NCBI GenBank assembly: GCA_015178975.1
Contig: WHVD01000008.1
Location: 1,240,001-1,304,000, forward strand
DNA length: 64,000 nucleotides
Direction: 5' to 3'
Origin: Hysterangium stoloniferum
Taxonomy: Eukaryota > Basidiomycota > Agaricomycetes > Hysterangiales > Hysterangiaceae
Shown: positions 1 through 10,861 of the stretch, piece after piece
How positions within the stretch are numbered: the stretch's first letter is position 1
Layout of the letters: the number at the start of each line of letters is the position of its first letter
Program-made: the position numbers and the translations under genes
The notes under the pieces: model-generated
Told to the model about the DNA's origin: nothing
Database searches by the model: none
The model's input: the letters and a program-made list of their open reading frames with translations, nothing else

Positions 1-1547
1 GGCTGCTGCTCCGTGGTCTGGCTCGAAGCAGATGCTGCACATGTGTGCATTGGTGCAGGTGTCACCCCACCGGCACTGTGTTCCTGTTGCCCACTTGAAA
101 CAAAACTGCTTTCCATCGGGGGATGCCAAGGCGTGCTTGTTTCTGGCATCCCGGGTGATTGGGGCAGCGTTCTTCCCTGCTGATGTGAGTTTTGCTGTGC
201 AGTCAGCTGGAAAGTGCCCCTGTGTCCCACACCGAAAGCAATGTGAACGTTCCCCGTCTGTGCGAGGCCTCTTTCGAGGAGGCGTGGAGAGGGGTGGTGG
301 CCCAGCTGGCGTGAGGCGTTTCGCTGGGGAGACTGAGGTGGTGCCGGATCTTGATGCCTGCAGTGCTGCCCGTGTCGAGATGATTGTCAGGGCATTGGTG
401 TCCAGGCAGCTCAAGTCGTGGGTCGGGTTGCGGGCAGCTGCTTCATGCTGTTGCACATCGTATTCCATGGCCACTTCCCAGCTATGGGATTTCGCAATGG
501 TTGTCACCACTGCATGGTGGGCCGAAAGCGCATCAGCTCTGGTGTCACCCCCGTGAATCCTAGTATGGTCGACCGCTGCTGCTGCTGCTGAGAGCCAGTC
601 AATAATGGAGATGCTCCTCTCATTATCGCGGTCCAGCCCTTTGGCCACAATGTTGCCTGAAGGCGAGAAGGTGAATTCTTCCAAGCCTCTCTCAGCCTTC
701 CGCCGCGCCTCCGTAGTGAGGGCTGTATAAGGGACATAATGTAGGTTCCTAAAGGCTTCCTCTACCTTCCGAGGAATGGCTGTGAATGGATACAATAAAA
801 ATGAGCTGGTTGGCCCTTGACGCAAGGTATAATAATGAATAGAAGGTGCAGCAAGCAACAGAAAAAGGGGGGGGGGGGGTTGCGCTGTATGACTGGCCCA
901 GAGCCTGGCATCCATTAGACTGCCATGGGACTCTGCAGGCCAGCCGCATGACGGCTTAACTCATGCTCCTCCCAGGTGCCAGCAGCTCCCTGTGGTGGAC
1001 TGTCTGTAATGGGGTGCCGGCCTACAGGCCGGCCCCTGAGCTGTCTGAATGATGCTGCACATTGAGAGTGCTGCGGCTGTGTCCGATTGGGCCAAAGAGA
1101 GAGATAGATGGACTCACGGATCTCTAAGGCTTGGCCTTGAATCCTGGAATTATATCAGGGACCGCTGCCTTCTTGGTGGTCCTAGTGTCGCCAGCCATGG
1201 AGGCCCGCATGTTGGCCAGCTGGATCGTATCCGGGTCAGTGAATAATCTCATCACACCTGTTGCCATGGACATCTGGTCTGCCTTGAGCCAACAATAGGT
1301 CTCGTCGTGCAGCCAATTGCGCAATCTGGGCCTCTAGTTGATCAATCTCGTGAGGGGGGGAGGACTGGCGATCTCCCTGATCGTTGCTGGTGGACTCGAG
1401 ATGTGTGATGACTGGGGAACGTGGGATACCAGCTGTCGCCGAAAGAGGAGGTTCCGGTCCTGCTTTGGGGTGGGGCGGGTGGACTTCAGGGTTCAGGTTG
1501 ATACCCAAGTGGGCGAACACGCCTTGAGGTAGGGACCCAGATGTCAT
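1..1547 (-). pseudogene. Retroelement gag-like protein with CCHC knuckle and CCCH finger, broken and cut by the window edge
   Basis: The minus strand is open from an ATG at 915 to base 1 and runs off the window. It encodes a retroviral-type zinc knuckle CFRCGTQGHFPADC (Cx2Cx4Hx4C, bases 199-240) followed by a CCCH finger (Cx8Cx5Cx3H, bases 43-102) and more Cys/His toward the edge. This pairing is known from gag-like proteins of basidiomycete retroelements and suggests nucleic-acid binding. Upstream, ATG at 1547 begins a proline-rich stretch and a coiled-coil-like segment (EIDQLEAQIAQLAARR, near 1300), which changes frame near 1270 into a second piece ending at 1124. A stop at 961-963 then separates the two halves. 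A run of 13 G (868-880) lies inside the ORF and adds a polyproline tract. The element type (DIRS, Ty3 or LINE) cannot be decided because pol is off the window. I infer a decayed gag. Confidence 0.7.
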
Positions 1548-1899
1548 CGAGTGAGCCCTAAAAATTAAATGTGTAGATATGTAGGAATAAGGATCAGAAG
1601 TCAGTGATGAGAAAAACAGGAAGGACTGAGGGTCGACAGCGACGTCGTACGAGAACACAAGGTGTGCGAATCCTACATATGCTCAGTTGGACGTTGAGTG
1701 CCGAACTACTCCCGGCACGCCAGGGATCGTGCGGCACTCGACACTAAAACCGGCAGATTTTCTAGTGGGATGTTTGGTATAAATAAGTTTGGACCACATA
1801 GCATAGCCGATATTCAAGACCCCGTTATTAACTGCCTCGTACTAGTACAGAACCACAAAGAGGAAATACGTTTATGTACACACGGCTGGAGAGCTGGCA

Positions 1900-3090
1900 T
1901 ATTTTTGCCCCCCCCCACGCACACCGGCCCACATGGGGTGCCCGCTTGTCAAAGAGCATCCTAACTGCACCCTTTACCCCTGAAGAACGCACCGAATTCA
2001 TTGAGGAACTCCACCTCACTATTCACACTGCCAACCAGGACCCGTCGACCCTTGTCATCTACACCGATGGCTCCCGTCGCAAGGGTCAAGGTAACCGCCG
2101 CCGCACGGCTACTCCATCCACCACCTTGGCTCCTCCATCCGCAGAGGGCGCTTCGGTCTTGGCAGGCGTGCAGGCATCTATGATGCCGAGATGTTTGCCC
2201 TGGCAAGCGCCAGTGCTGCGCTGACAAAACTCCTTGCCGACATACCTGACGCTAAGCACCTCCTCTTCCTCTCTGACAACCAAGCTGCGCTAAAATCCAT
2301 TGATGACGTTTCAGACCACACCAGCCAGTGCGCCTCCATCATCTTTCGAAAGCATATTGACAATTTCCTAACCAACCCCTCCCATGATGTCTCCCTCTCC
2401 TGGGTCCCAGGCCACAATGGCTTCCGAGGAGGCCGACTCCCTTGCAAAGGAAGCCGTCAACCTGCGCCCCCCCTCATCCTGCACTCCACAGTCTCCTGGG
2501 CCTTGGAACGTGCAAAAGGGCGCTCCCTAAAACTCTGGCGCCAGGATTGGCTCCACCTCCCCCACACCAACCTTGCTGCCGTTGGACTCCACAAACCCCC
2601 TGCCCTCAAACTGGCCAAGTTCCACAAAGAATACGGGGGCCCCCGCCACGTCCACACACGCATCATCCAAACCATCACTGGCCACGGATTCCTCGGCGCC
2701 TACTACAACCGCTTCCTCCCCGACCTCCCCACCACCACCTGCCCCTGTGGCGAAACCGACATGCAATCTCGCCTCCACATCCTTTCCGAGTGCCCCCTTT
2801 ACGAGGAGCACCGCCATCTCCTCCAGGCCGCCCCTCAAGACTTGTCACTCCCCATCATCCTCGGCACACACAAGGGCCTTGAAGCCCTAGCCGAGTTCAT
2901 TGCCGCCTCAGACGCTTTCCGGAAGACCTAATCACCCCCGCCCTGCATTAGACCCTCCCACGTATCCCAACCCGCTGCATTCACATCCCACCTTTTCTCC
3001 ACCGACCGTTAGGGTAGTTTTCTCCCCAACCGCTATGTATCTTCGTTATGCGATGCGGTATATAAATGTATTTAAAAAAAAAAAAAAAAA
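1900..3090 (+). mobile_element. 5'-truncated LINE (non-LTR retrotransposon), RNase H to poly(A)
   Basis: Three frames on the plus strand together give the C-terminal part of a LINE ORF2: the RNase H start (VIYTDGSRR, about 2056-2082), the DNQAAL block (about 2275), WVPGHNG (about 2401-2421), then a CPCG...C zinc-like motif with HILSECPLYEEHRH and the terminal GLEALAEFIAASDAF, stop at 2929-2931. Frame changes are needed near 2085-2130 and near 2425, so the copy is dead. The 3' UTR ends in GCGGTATATAAATGTATTT followed by about 17 A (3073-3090). Reverse transcriptase and endonuclease are absent, as in usual 5' truncation. A second copy with the same tail lies at 7711-8470 on the other strand. 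Confidence 0.85.
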
Positions 3091-4212
3091 GTCACAACAC
3101 GTGAAGAAGACCAGATCGTGCCCTGCCTACCTTAGTTCATTCGGAGCTTCTATATTTTATTCTAACATCTTCTTTGTGGCGGAACTCTAATATGTTACCA
3201 GGTGACTCCTAAACTATCTCACGAGATTGCTTCGCACTATCTTCGACTCAGCTTGCCGATCTATCAGCTGGACAACTTATAATGCAATTGTTTGGCGACA
3301 CGTCAAAATGATACAAGCATAAACGCCTTCGAACGGAACCAAATCCTAATCCTTTGATTTGTTGATATAATATAAGTATACAGTCCATGCAACATGCAGG
3401 CCATCCCTTAACGTTGCCCCGCCCCTTCCGCAATCAATCCACTTTGCGGGGTTCTCCAGTACGATTCACCTCGATCAACCAACACCCAATGTCTTCTCAT
3501 AGTCGATATTCGTGAGCTCCATGTCAAATATTGTTACGGTGCATTATATCTGAGCAGTTCACGCAGTTCTATCGCTCATGCCCTCAATCCGACATGCCGA
3601 CTGGCTCCCAATGAACTGTAACTGCCATGTTGCCTTTTTTCCACATTTATGTGACTTATAGACACCCCGTAGATCTTTGTATGGCTCAAACCATCCTTCA
3701 ACACATTCTATGAACGCAGATGTGTTGCAAAATGAAGTAGTCCAAAATGCCTTGTAAGCTTCGTGTGTATCTTGCAACACCACCTAACTAAAATTCCATA
3801 GCCTTAGTTCAAATTATGGCGAGGTGCAAAATACACCAACTCGATTTTTGGAACAATCGGGTTCGTGTCTGGTCGACGGAATGTAAGGATTGATAATAAA
3901 ATCTATAATAAATAACTATTAACCGAAAGACTGAAAAGATATCCATCCGCCGGCCAACACCATATCAACAAAGATCTCACCCTGTTGTGGGAAGGGGAAC
4001 AATACCCCTTTCCGTACGACTAGAGGAATGACAATGATGGACCGAGCAGAGAATCATCCACAGGTCCCATTGTTACCTTTCCTCATCCAACATCATCCAC
4101 CCATCCTTCTCCCTCATCAACCGCATCCACACATCATAAGAATGCGCTCCCATGGCCACAAGCACCTCCCACTGACTGCCCCTGGGGTGATATCTATGAA
4201 TCTAATGGAAAT
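3091..4212. other. Intergenic, no gene recognised
   Basis: Only short ORFs without family features are seen. From a TAG near 4020 to 4212 the plus strand is open in frame with the next gene and Ser/Thr/Pro/His-rich, so an upstream exon of that gene may start here. Confidence 0.4.
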
Positions 4213-4578
4213 ATGGGCAAGTGTGTCTGGAAGCCAGTCTTACTGGATCGATGCAAGACCTTGGAACATTGGGCGTGGTACCACGTTACAAATGATGTGT
4301 TTGCTTTCCAGACTGGTATTCTCACTGACGTGCAGGAGGCGAAAATTGTAAACACTCCAGAGAAGCTGGAATGTGCTATCCTGCACCTCGGGCTTTGTCC
4401 AAATGCGGCATGTCAAGAAACAGTACCACGTACCGTGAGGGCATACAGAAAGGATCTGGTCGAAAGGCACCTAAAACATAGCCCGGAGTGCGAGCCTTTC
4501 TTCGAAGACTTGTCCGTCAGGGGGTATAGGGAACTGGGCAAACAGCTCGGCTACGTTTGGCCGGGCCCAAAGAGCTAG
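4213..4578 (+). CDS. Unrecognised C2HC zinc-finger-like protein, copy 1
   Basis: ORF of 121 codons from the first ATG; the frame stays open upstream to a TAG near 4020, so the true N-terminus may be longer or on an earlier exon. The C-terminal half has a possible metal site CPNAAC ... H(x6)C, followed by a conserved tail (EPFFEDL then RGYRELGKQLGYV). I do not recognise a named family. The main support that it is real is a paralogue at 5887-6670 with the same order of features: IVNTPEKLE versus IINTHKKHK, CPNAAC versus CPAC, HLKHSPEC versus HMMSSPQC followed by FF, and YRELGKQLGY versus YVQLCKEIGY. Both copies also have a CP(W/Y)G motif and an H-W motif upstream. DNA or RNA binding is only a guess from the Cys/His pattern. 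Confidence 0.5.
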   Translation: MGKCVWKPVLLDRCKTLEHWAWYHVTNDVFAFQTGILTDVQEAKIVNTPEKLECAILHLGLCPNAACQETVPRTVRAYRKDLVERHLKHSPECEPFFEDLSVRGYRELGKQLGYVWPGPKS

Positions 4579-5886
4579 CCTCAAAAGGTCTGAGCTGACG
4601 ACTATGAGCTTACTGGCTGCAGAGTACATTTTACCACTCACTGACGGCTTGTAGATAAGTGCTCAATGTATTACAAGTAATATATATGCGAAAAGATAAT
4701 TACATGTATAAATTGAATAAACTAATGGAGCTCAGTGTGCTAATCGATGGGAAAGAGCGATAGCAGTGAACATCAAAATTTACAATTTTGGTGGCATGTG
4801 TCTCGTGGTGTTCAGTCGGATCTAGGCGATCAAGGTTCATTGTCCTTACGTAGATCTCATACAAAGTTTCTGTGGTTATTCTTCCTATCGTACGAAGGCA
4901 GGATATATAATAGTGATGTGAGAAGCTACAAGATATCCCTTGTTTCCGATGTTCCTCGATCGTAAGGTTGGCGTACGGTCTTGGCCTCGAACATCATATG
5001 AGTGAGCATTATGCTATCAACTTCTACTATAATGTCATCATCTGTGCATATTATTGTCGGCACAGCTCGGCAGCTGAAGGTCATCCTATGGGCTTCAGTG
5101 GTATCCCAGTGCGCACTCAACACCAGTGGGTCATGGTGGGCTCGTGGATAGACCTACTAATAGGGACCCATTTGACATTCGCCGCGGTAACAATTTGACT
5201 ATGGATCGTGAGTCCAAAACTACCGATTGCTTTGTTAGGTCTAATGATTTCACATTCAAGGTTCATTCCCCGTGTTAGAGAACCGTCCTTCTCGCAAGTG
5301 ACTATCGAGGATTACGATGAGCGATTCGGAACTGTCCCACCTACATTTCCTTATTCTTTCACACATGGTAATGAGTTTCAGTGAGTTTATTGCTATAACA
5401 ACACGCATTATTCTCCAAATCGGACACAATCTCCTTACAGGACAGCACATCCGACCGGGATGCAGGAGGCCTATATTTCTTCATATTCGTCACTCGCTGG
5501 ATGGAATGGGTATGTAAAATATAAGCTTTGGCTGGAAGTATCATTAATTTCACTTCAATTGCACTCAAAACTCAGGGTTTCTAATTCCACGGTGGCCGTT
5601 AGTGGTTCAATGACTACTAACCTGGCATCTCTCGGAAATCCGGGTAGCAGTGACGCTGCTCCCGCGTTTTCAACTCCAGGTCGCTCTCTCAGGTACGACT
5701 GCTGTTGCTTGAGGCTCACAATCCACCAAGTGATGACTGTCGTCTGTGGTGTAGCTTGACGTCCAATCCGGCTTATGTGCACGAGTTTTTAACACAACAG
5801 ACACCACACTGGCCAGCGGCCCTTCCTTGGGTTGACGGGGAGCAAAGGTAGACATTATTTTATTATACGTAAATGAAACAGTGCTA
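4579..5886. other. Spacer between the two zinc-finger-like paralogues
   Basis: Short overlapping ORFs on both strands, none with family features or splice-supported extension. A short AT-rich stretch follows the stop of copy 1 (about 4660-4730). I see no RNA gene or transposon end. Confidence 0.4.
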
Positions 5887-6670
5887 ATGAAATACACCAA
5901 CAGGAGCTCCTCCGCCAACCCAACAAATTACAAATCAGGTCCTGAACCGTCGGCAGGAGGCGATGGCCTTCCTGTCCGCGGACACGGGAGCCCCGGCAAC
6001 CAGCGGATTGGCGGGAATTCACCCGCTGAGGTTGCTTCTATCTTTCCCCATGGTCTACCGCCAACATCATCCTCGTCCCTCCAAAGCTTTCCCACCCAGG
6101 GCCGCATATCCCCACACCCGTCGAAAATTCCTTGCCCATATGGGCCTAAATACAGCACCCCGGTGCCTTGTTACCGTTCCACTTATTTGCGCAGTCCATT
6201 TAAACACTGGATGGTGCACATCCGGGATCAGTTGTGGGCCATCCGCAGGTGTCGCCTGAAACTTCGGGATGCCTCCATCATCAATACACACAAAAAGCAT
6301 AAAAGCGCCAAAAAATATATCAGTGACTTCTGTCCTGCCTGTAACGAAAGTTTCCTGACATCACGGGAGGTCCAAAATCACATGATGTCCAGTCCGCAGT
6401 GTTCCCAATTTTTCTGTTGCAAAAATTGCGGCACGGGAGCGGGGGCGTCAGGAGGGGTGCGCAGAGTGTGCACACCTGAAATCACTGATCATTCGCACCT
6501 ATGTCCAACTTTGTAAGGAAATTGGATATAGTCACCCGGAACGCCCAGATCTCTCAGAGAGCGATAACGAGCGGGCAGCGGAGATGGCGGTGCAGAGTGG
6601 GGTGGAGCAAGACCTCAAAATTCGGGAGGTCAAACGTGGACAGAAGGGGGATGGTCATGAAGAGAACTAG
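5887..6670 (+). pseudogene. Unrecognised C2HC zinc-finger-like protein, copy 2, with a frameshift
   Basis: Paralogue of the gene at 4213-4578. An ORF from ATG 5887 carries a Ser/Pro-rich N-terminal region, a PCPYG motif, an H-W motif, IINTHKKHK and a compact metal site CPACNESFLTSREVQNHM then SSPQCSQFF. The family's conserved tail (RTYVQLCKEIGYSHPERP) is in the next frame, about 6501-6555, and runs on as an acidic then basic tail to TAG at 6668-6670. The frame change falls between about 6420 and 6500. No convincing GT-AG intron joins the two parts, so a one-base indel (or a sequencing error) is the likeliest explanation. Sequence divergence from copy 1 is large, so the duplication is old. Function unknown. 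Confidence 0.45.
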
Positions 6671-7710
6671 CACACCCAGTAATCTTATATTTCATATTAA
6701 TCATAGTATATTAAACTCAAACCAGTCTCGTCGTTATGATCGAAGGTTCGTCACGTGTCAACTTATTTCTGTGAAGCTTTAGAGCGCACGAAAATTTATC
6801 GGATCAGAATTATGTGAATCATTTACATGTCAGATTTAGGACAAGAGAGGGCGAAAACATTCTGAACAGTACAACATCAGATATTGCTTAGTGACGATTT
6901 CCGTCCAATACATGCGAGTAATATAGATGAGGAGTCGGCGGGATGGCAAACTAGTCTTTGCGTGCGTACCCTTTCTTGGAAATATATGCCTTTTGCCACT
7001 CTGACCAATGGAGAAATTTGACGCACGCGGAGTTCAGTATATAATTTGACCTCGACAACCTGTTTGGAGGCACAGATAATCTATCACGTGTGAAAAAAAC
7101 TTTCACTTTTCTCCATGACTTAACACGATATTTTGCCGGATCGAAGGTTGCATGCCAACATATAGGACAAAGGACAAATTTCAAAATATCAATATTTGCC
7201 CTTTGAACGATTTCGATGTTATCTAGCAATGTAGCAAAACAGCCTCCAGTTTCATAATCGAATATATGTCAACTTGATTGAGGGGGGGAAACACAGCCCA
7301 TCAGGAAAATGTTTTCGGTACTTGATCTCCCTTATTGCACTTAATCATATTTAAGGTAAGTAAGGTGAATAAGCCAGCATTTCGCACTTGAAATGCACTT
7401 GAAATTTTTTTACTGCAAGTGCAATTCATGTAAGTTAAGGCAACATATTGATTTCAAGGGCTCCAAGCCGGAGTAAGAAGAAAATGGCAAATAATGTATA
7501 TTTGATATGTAAGAGCGCTCAAGTACAGGTCTAAGGTAGAAGTTCAGGACTCATCAGCATGCATAAGGTATGTAAGTATATACATACAAAAGGGTACGAA
7601 GGATGTTCACACAGGTCTAGACCGTGAAAACCAGATCAATCAAAACGTCTACAGATGCACACAGTCAAAGACTGAGCATTGTCAAAGACATAGATTACGT
7701 GCATCAATCG
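6671..7710. other. Intergenic, AT-rich, no gene recognised
   Basis: The minus ORF at 6951-7229 (92 codons) has no family features. The rest is AT-rich with no splice-supported coding, tRNA or LTR end. Confidence 0.4.
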
Positions 7711-8470
7711 TTTTTATTTTTATTTTTTTAAATACATTTATATACCGCGTTGCACAACTAAGGTACATAGCGGTTGGGAACAGGGGCCATAATGGTAGGT
7801 AGAGAAATGTAAGTAGATGCCGGGGCGAGTAGGTGTGGGTATTGTAATCCCGTCGTCAATTGGGATCACTGGCGGTCACACGAGTTGACAGGACCACGGT
7901 GTATTGTCCAGAACAAGACAGGATACAGGCAAGTGCAGCGTACGGTAAGGTAAGAGAAGGAAAACTACCTAGGCTTTATATGCTATGATCACGTGGTAGA
8001 ACAAAGGGAGTGGAACAAGGGAGTGGAACAAAAGGACAATGAGAACAAAGGAGTGGAACAAAAGGAATGAGTAAGACTGGGGCGCCAGGCTTACAGGTAT
8101 GAAGGTCAATTGTAGGGAGGGGGAAGAAGGAGAGGGAGAGATAAAAACCAAGGGGGCCACGACTTGCCAAAGGCGTTGGAGGCGTCGATGAACTTTGCTA
8201 GGGCAGTGAGCCCTTTGTGGGTTCTGAGGATGGCGGAGGGGGACAGGTCCTGAGAGGCGGCGAGTAGGAGGTGGCGGTGTTCCTCGTAGAGGGGGCACTC
8301 AGATAGTATGTGAAGGCAAAACTGAATGTCTGATGTGCCACAGGGGCAGGATGAGGGGAGGTCAGGGAGAAATAAGTGGTAGTACGCGCCAACGAATCCA
8401 TGGCCCGTGATGGTCTGGATGACGCGGGTGTGGGTGTGGCGGGGCCCTCCGTATTCCTTGTGGAATTGGT
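7711..8470 (-). mobile_element. 5'-truncated LINE tail, second copy
   Basis: The minus strand of 8165-8470 reads in one frame through the LINE C-terminus: FHKEYGGPRHTHTRVIQTIT, HGFVGAYY, CPCGTSD, HILSECPLYEEHRH and THKGLTALAKFIDASNAFG. These match the plus-strand copy at 1900-3090 residue for residue over long stretches. The 3' end has the same tail (GCGGTATATAAATGTATTT) followed by an A-rich run with interspersed T (7711-7728 as read on the plus strand). The 3' UTR between has diverged. Truncation occurs at about 8470, inside the C-terminal domain. Confidence 0.8.
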
Positions 8471-9892
8471 GAGCTGCAAAGAACTACGTGAGTAGGTAAT
8501 ATATTAACACGACTCCTCTTCACCTCCAGCAGTAAAGTTCGCATTGAAGGTGAACCATAGGTCGAGGAAACCCCATGCCAATCTATAATAAATAAGAAGC
8601 ACACTATTAGATAAACATAGCAATGGATAGGTTTTAGTACACGGCACCTGGAGTTCATTGAGGTGTGTTGGAGTCTGCGAGCCATAGAAGCTATGAGACT
8701 CCCGTGTTGTCTCAGATGTTTGATTCTGAGATTGAATTAGGGGTTTGGGTATATGTATAACGGTCATGTAGTCAGTGTTATACAGTAGTGTGCTTTGCCC
8801 TTATGCATTGAGATTCCTAAAATATTCAACAGGTTATGGGCCCCACCCGCGAAGGTGGTGGAGTCTTAATGCGAGCACATCCCGGAGAGCCACCGGTCAC
8901 CCTGGCTGGACAATGTTTTGTCGGAATCGTCACCTGATGCCACTGCGCGAAGCTGCATAAGGTCAGCAGTTTTCAAATTGCACACTGTCAATTGTCCTCA
9001 CCTCACGCGTCGTTTGATGTGATCCCTTGCACATAATAATATGCTCCGAATAACGCTGCGATGACCTGGCTGACTGAGGTGCCGAAGATATGTTCCAGAG
9101 GGTGACTCGTCTAGCAGCCGGGAAGTGCAGGACCATCCAGCAGGGTGCGGCAAAACAGCTTATTCATTCTAACTAGGTCGGGGCTCAGGGGGCTATGTGG
9201 CAAGCTAATTAGGTCGGAAATAGAAGATACACAGGTGATTTCCTTGGGGTAAGTGGCATTCCAGGGCTTTTCAAGGTAGTTTTAAGATCCAAAGTCCTTG
9301 CCGCAAGCCAGGTCAACCTTACGAAAATTTCCCTTAATTCTACTTAAACATTTTTCAAGTGCATTCAAGGTATATAAGGACAAAAAATATTTTCCTGATG
9401 ACTAAATGGCAATTTATTTTAGACCGAAAGCGGAATTTTTTTTGATTTTTGAACTCCGCACTACGTACCCGGAACAGAAGTACCACTGGCGCCCCCCACT
9501 ATGACATTCCCAAAATGGTAATGATTACAAATACGATATGAGAATGGTAATGATTACACATATGATAGGATAATCGATAAGATCCTCTGCACTCACGCAC
9601 TTTCTTGTGTATGTTCGCTCTCTCGCTTCTTATTATGTTGTCGTCTGTCATCCTGTGTACCACCACCCCAGTTTACCATAGAGCCACTCGTCCACTCATA
9701 GATTATCCGTATATAATCATCCCTAAATACCCAAGACAATTGTCCTCCCTCCAACAAGACATCTCTTGCACAAAGTCCTACATTATATAGTTATCATAAC
9801 ACCATCAGACGACAGTATATAATCGCAACATATGATAATTGTGGGCTTCCGGTTGAGGCATCTTCATCATTTAGACTGTTCCTCGACAGTCT
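8471..9892. other. No complete gene; two possible short coding remnants
   Basis: Minus-strand fragments look coding but cannot be placed: one near 8504-8580 ending in WGFLDLWFTFNANF, and one at about 9007-9095 reading EHIFGTSVSQVIAALFGAYY, hydrophobic like a C-terminal membrane segment. 9480-9600 contains a short direct repeat (AATGGTAATGATTACA at about 9513 and 9544). Confidence 0.3.
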
Positions 9893-10271
9893 TCAGTTCC
9901 CAGGGTTCTGGGGAAACCCACTGTAAGGAGGGAAGGCCAAGTTCGAGAAGCTTGCCGAAGGCTTTGGAGAAACTAGACGAAGGAGGGACGTCAAACAACT
10001 ATGAGAGCCGGGGGAGAGAAAAAGTTACGCACTCGGCGAAGAACAACGACTCATCCGCAGCATACTTCTTAACCCATTGCTTCAATGACTTGTCCTGCAC
10101 GAGCGCATAATCGGCCCTACATCCCCAAACCAGACCACACCCAATCAGGCATCAGCACAGGCCACAGACAGAATCAACACACGTACGGCAGCATCATAAG
10201 AGTTCCAGTCTTCTGGTCCTGCAGCTGCTTTGGCCCATTCCACTTCCTCCACACCCATTTCTCCTCGTTGC
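9893..10271 (-). pseudogene. Cytochrome c peroxidase-type haem peroxidase, 3' remnant
   Basis: Three minus-strand exons with good splice sites give the C-terminal end of a class I (yeast CCP-like) peroxidase: 10271-10187 ([23 protein letters not shown]), intron with donor GTACGT, 10116-10033 (ADYALVQDKSLKQWVKKYAA, DESLFFA), intron GTGCGT to CTAG, 9972-9893 (DFSKAFGKLLELGLP then a stop). In the family this is the distal C-terminal part. The haem-ligand His, the catalytic Arg/Trp/His and the transit peptide would lie upstream. Upstream of 10271 the expected preceding exons are absent and the sequence is non-coding. I infer a 5'-deleted pseudogene. The family would detoxify hydrogen peroxide in mitochondria, but this remnant cannot. 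Confidence 0.8.
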
Positions 10272-10861
10272 CTTGTGTTTACTATCCCCAGCCACCTTCT
10301 TCATGCACCAGGGTTTAGCACAATTTCTGAATATCGTTGAAGGTAGTGTTTGTAGACGTGTTGTTTGTTTGGTTCAGGTGGTGTTTGTGGACGTGTTGTT
10401 TGGTATGGGTTGTTTGGGTTTGTAGTGAATTCCTTTTTTGGGAAATGTCATAGTTCCGGAACAGCTGTAAGTAGTGCACAAGATATATTTCACCGGGAAA
10501 TTATACACTAGATGTAATATTTGTCATGTTTTGATGCTCTAATATCAACTATAATTGTATTTTTGTAAATTTCCAACACAAATTTGATCAAGCATCTACT
10601 TGTTTTGAAAAAAAAAACATGTCGCGGCACTAGGGCGCTGCGTGTTGCGCACACGCAATCCTGATCGTGTCATCAAATGCTGCCCCCAGTAGGTTGCTTT
10701 CTCACCCAGTTGGCGTACGGCGGTTGGGTCTTTTTTTTAACCTGAACATTGTAAGTATGTATGAGCGGGCTAGGGCAGATATTCCTCTAACGCTTCATCA
10801 TGCTATCATTTGTTAATGCTCCTTTATCATCTAGGAAGACAGCTTACTTAGAACAGCTACC
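10272..10861. other. Intergenic, includes upstream region of the caspase-like gene
   Basis: AT-rich with no coding signal. A GTGTTTG(T/G)(A/G)GACGTGTTGTTTG direct repeat occurs near 10348 and 10383. Confidence 0.4.

Noticed and set aside
32-556. 174-codon plus-strand ORF
   Set aside because: Shadow of the gag-like minus-strand frame, which has the zinc-knuckle and CCCH patterns.
868-880. G13 run as a frameshift in the gag
   Set aside because: The frame stays open through it as polyproline in this sequence; length error is possible but not shown.
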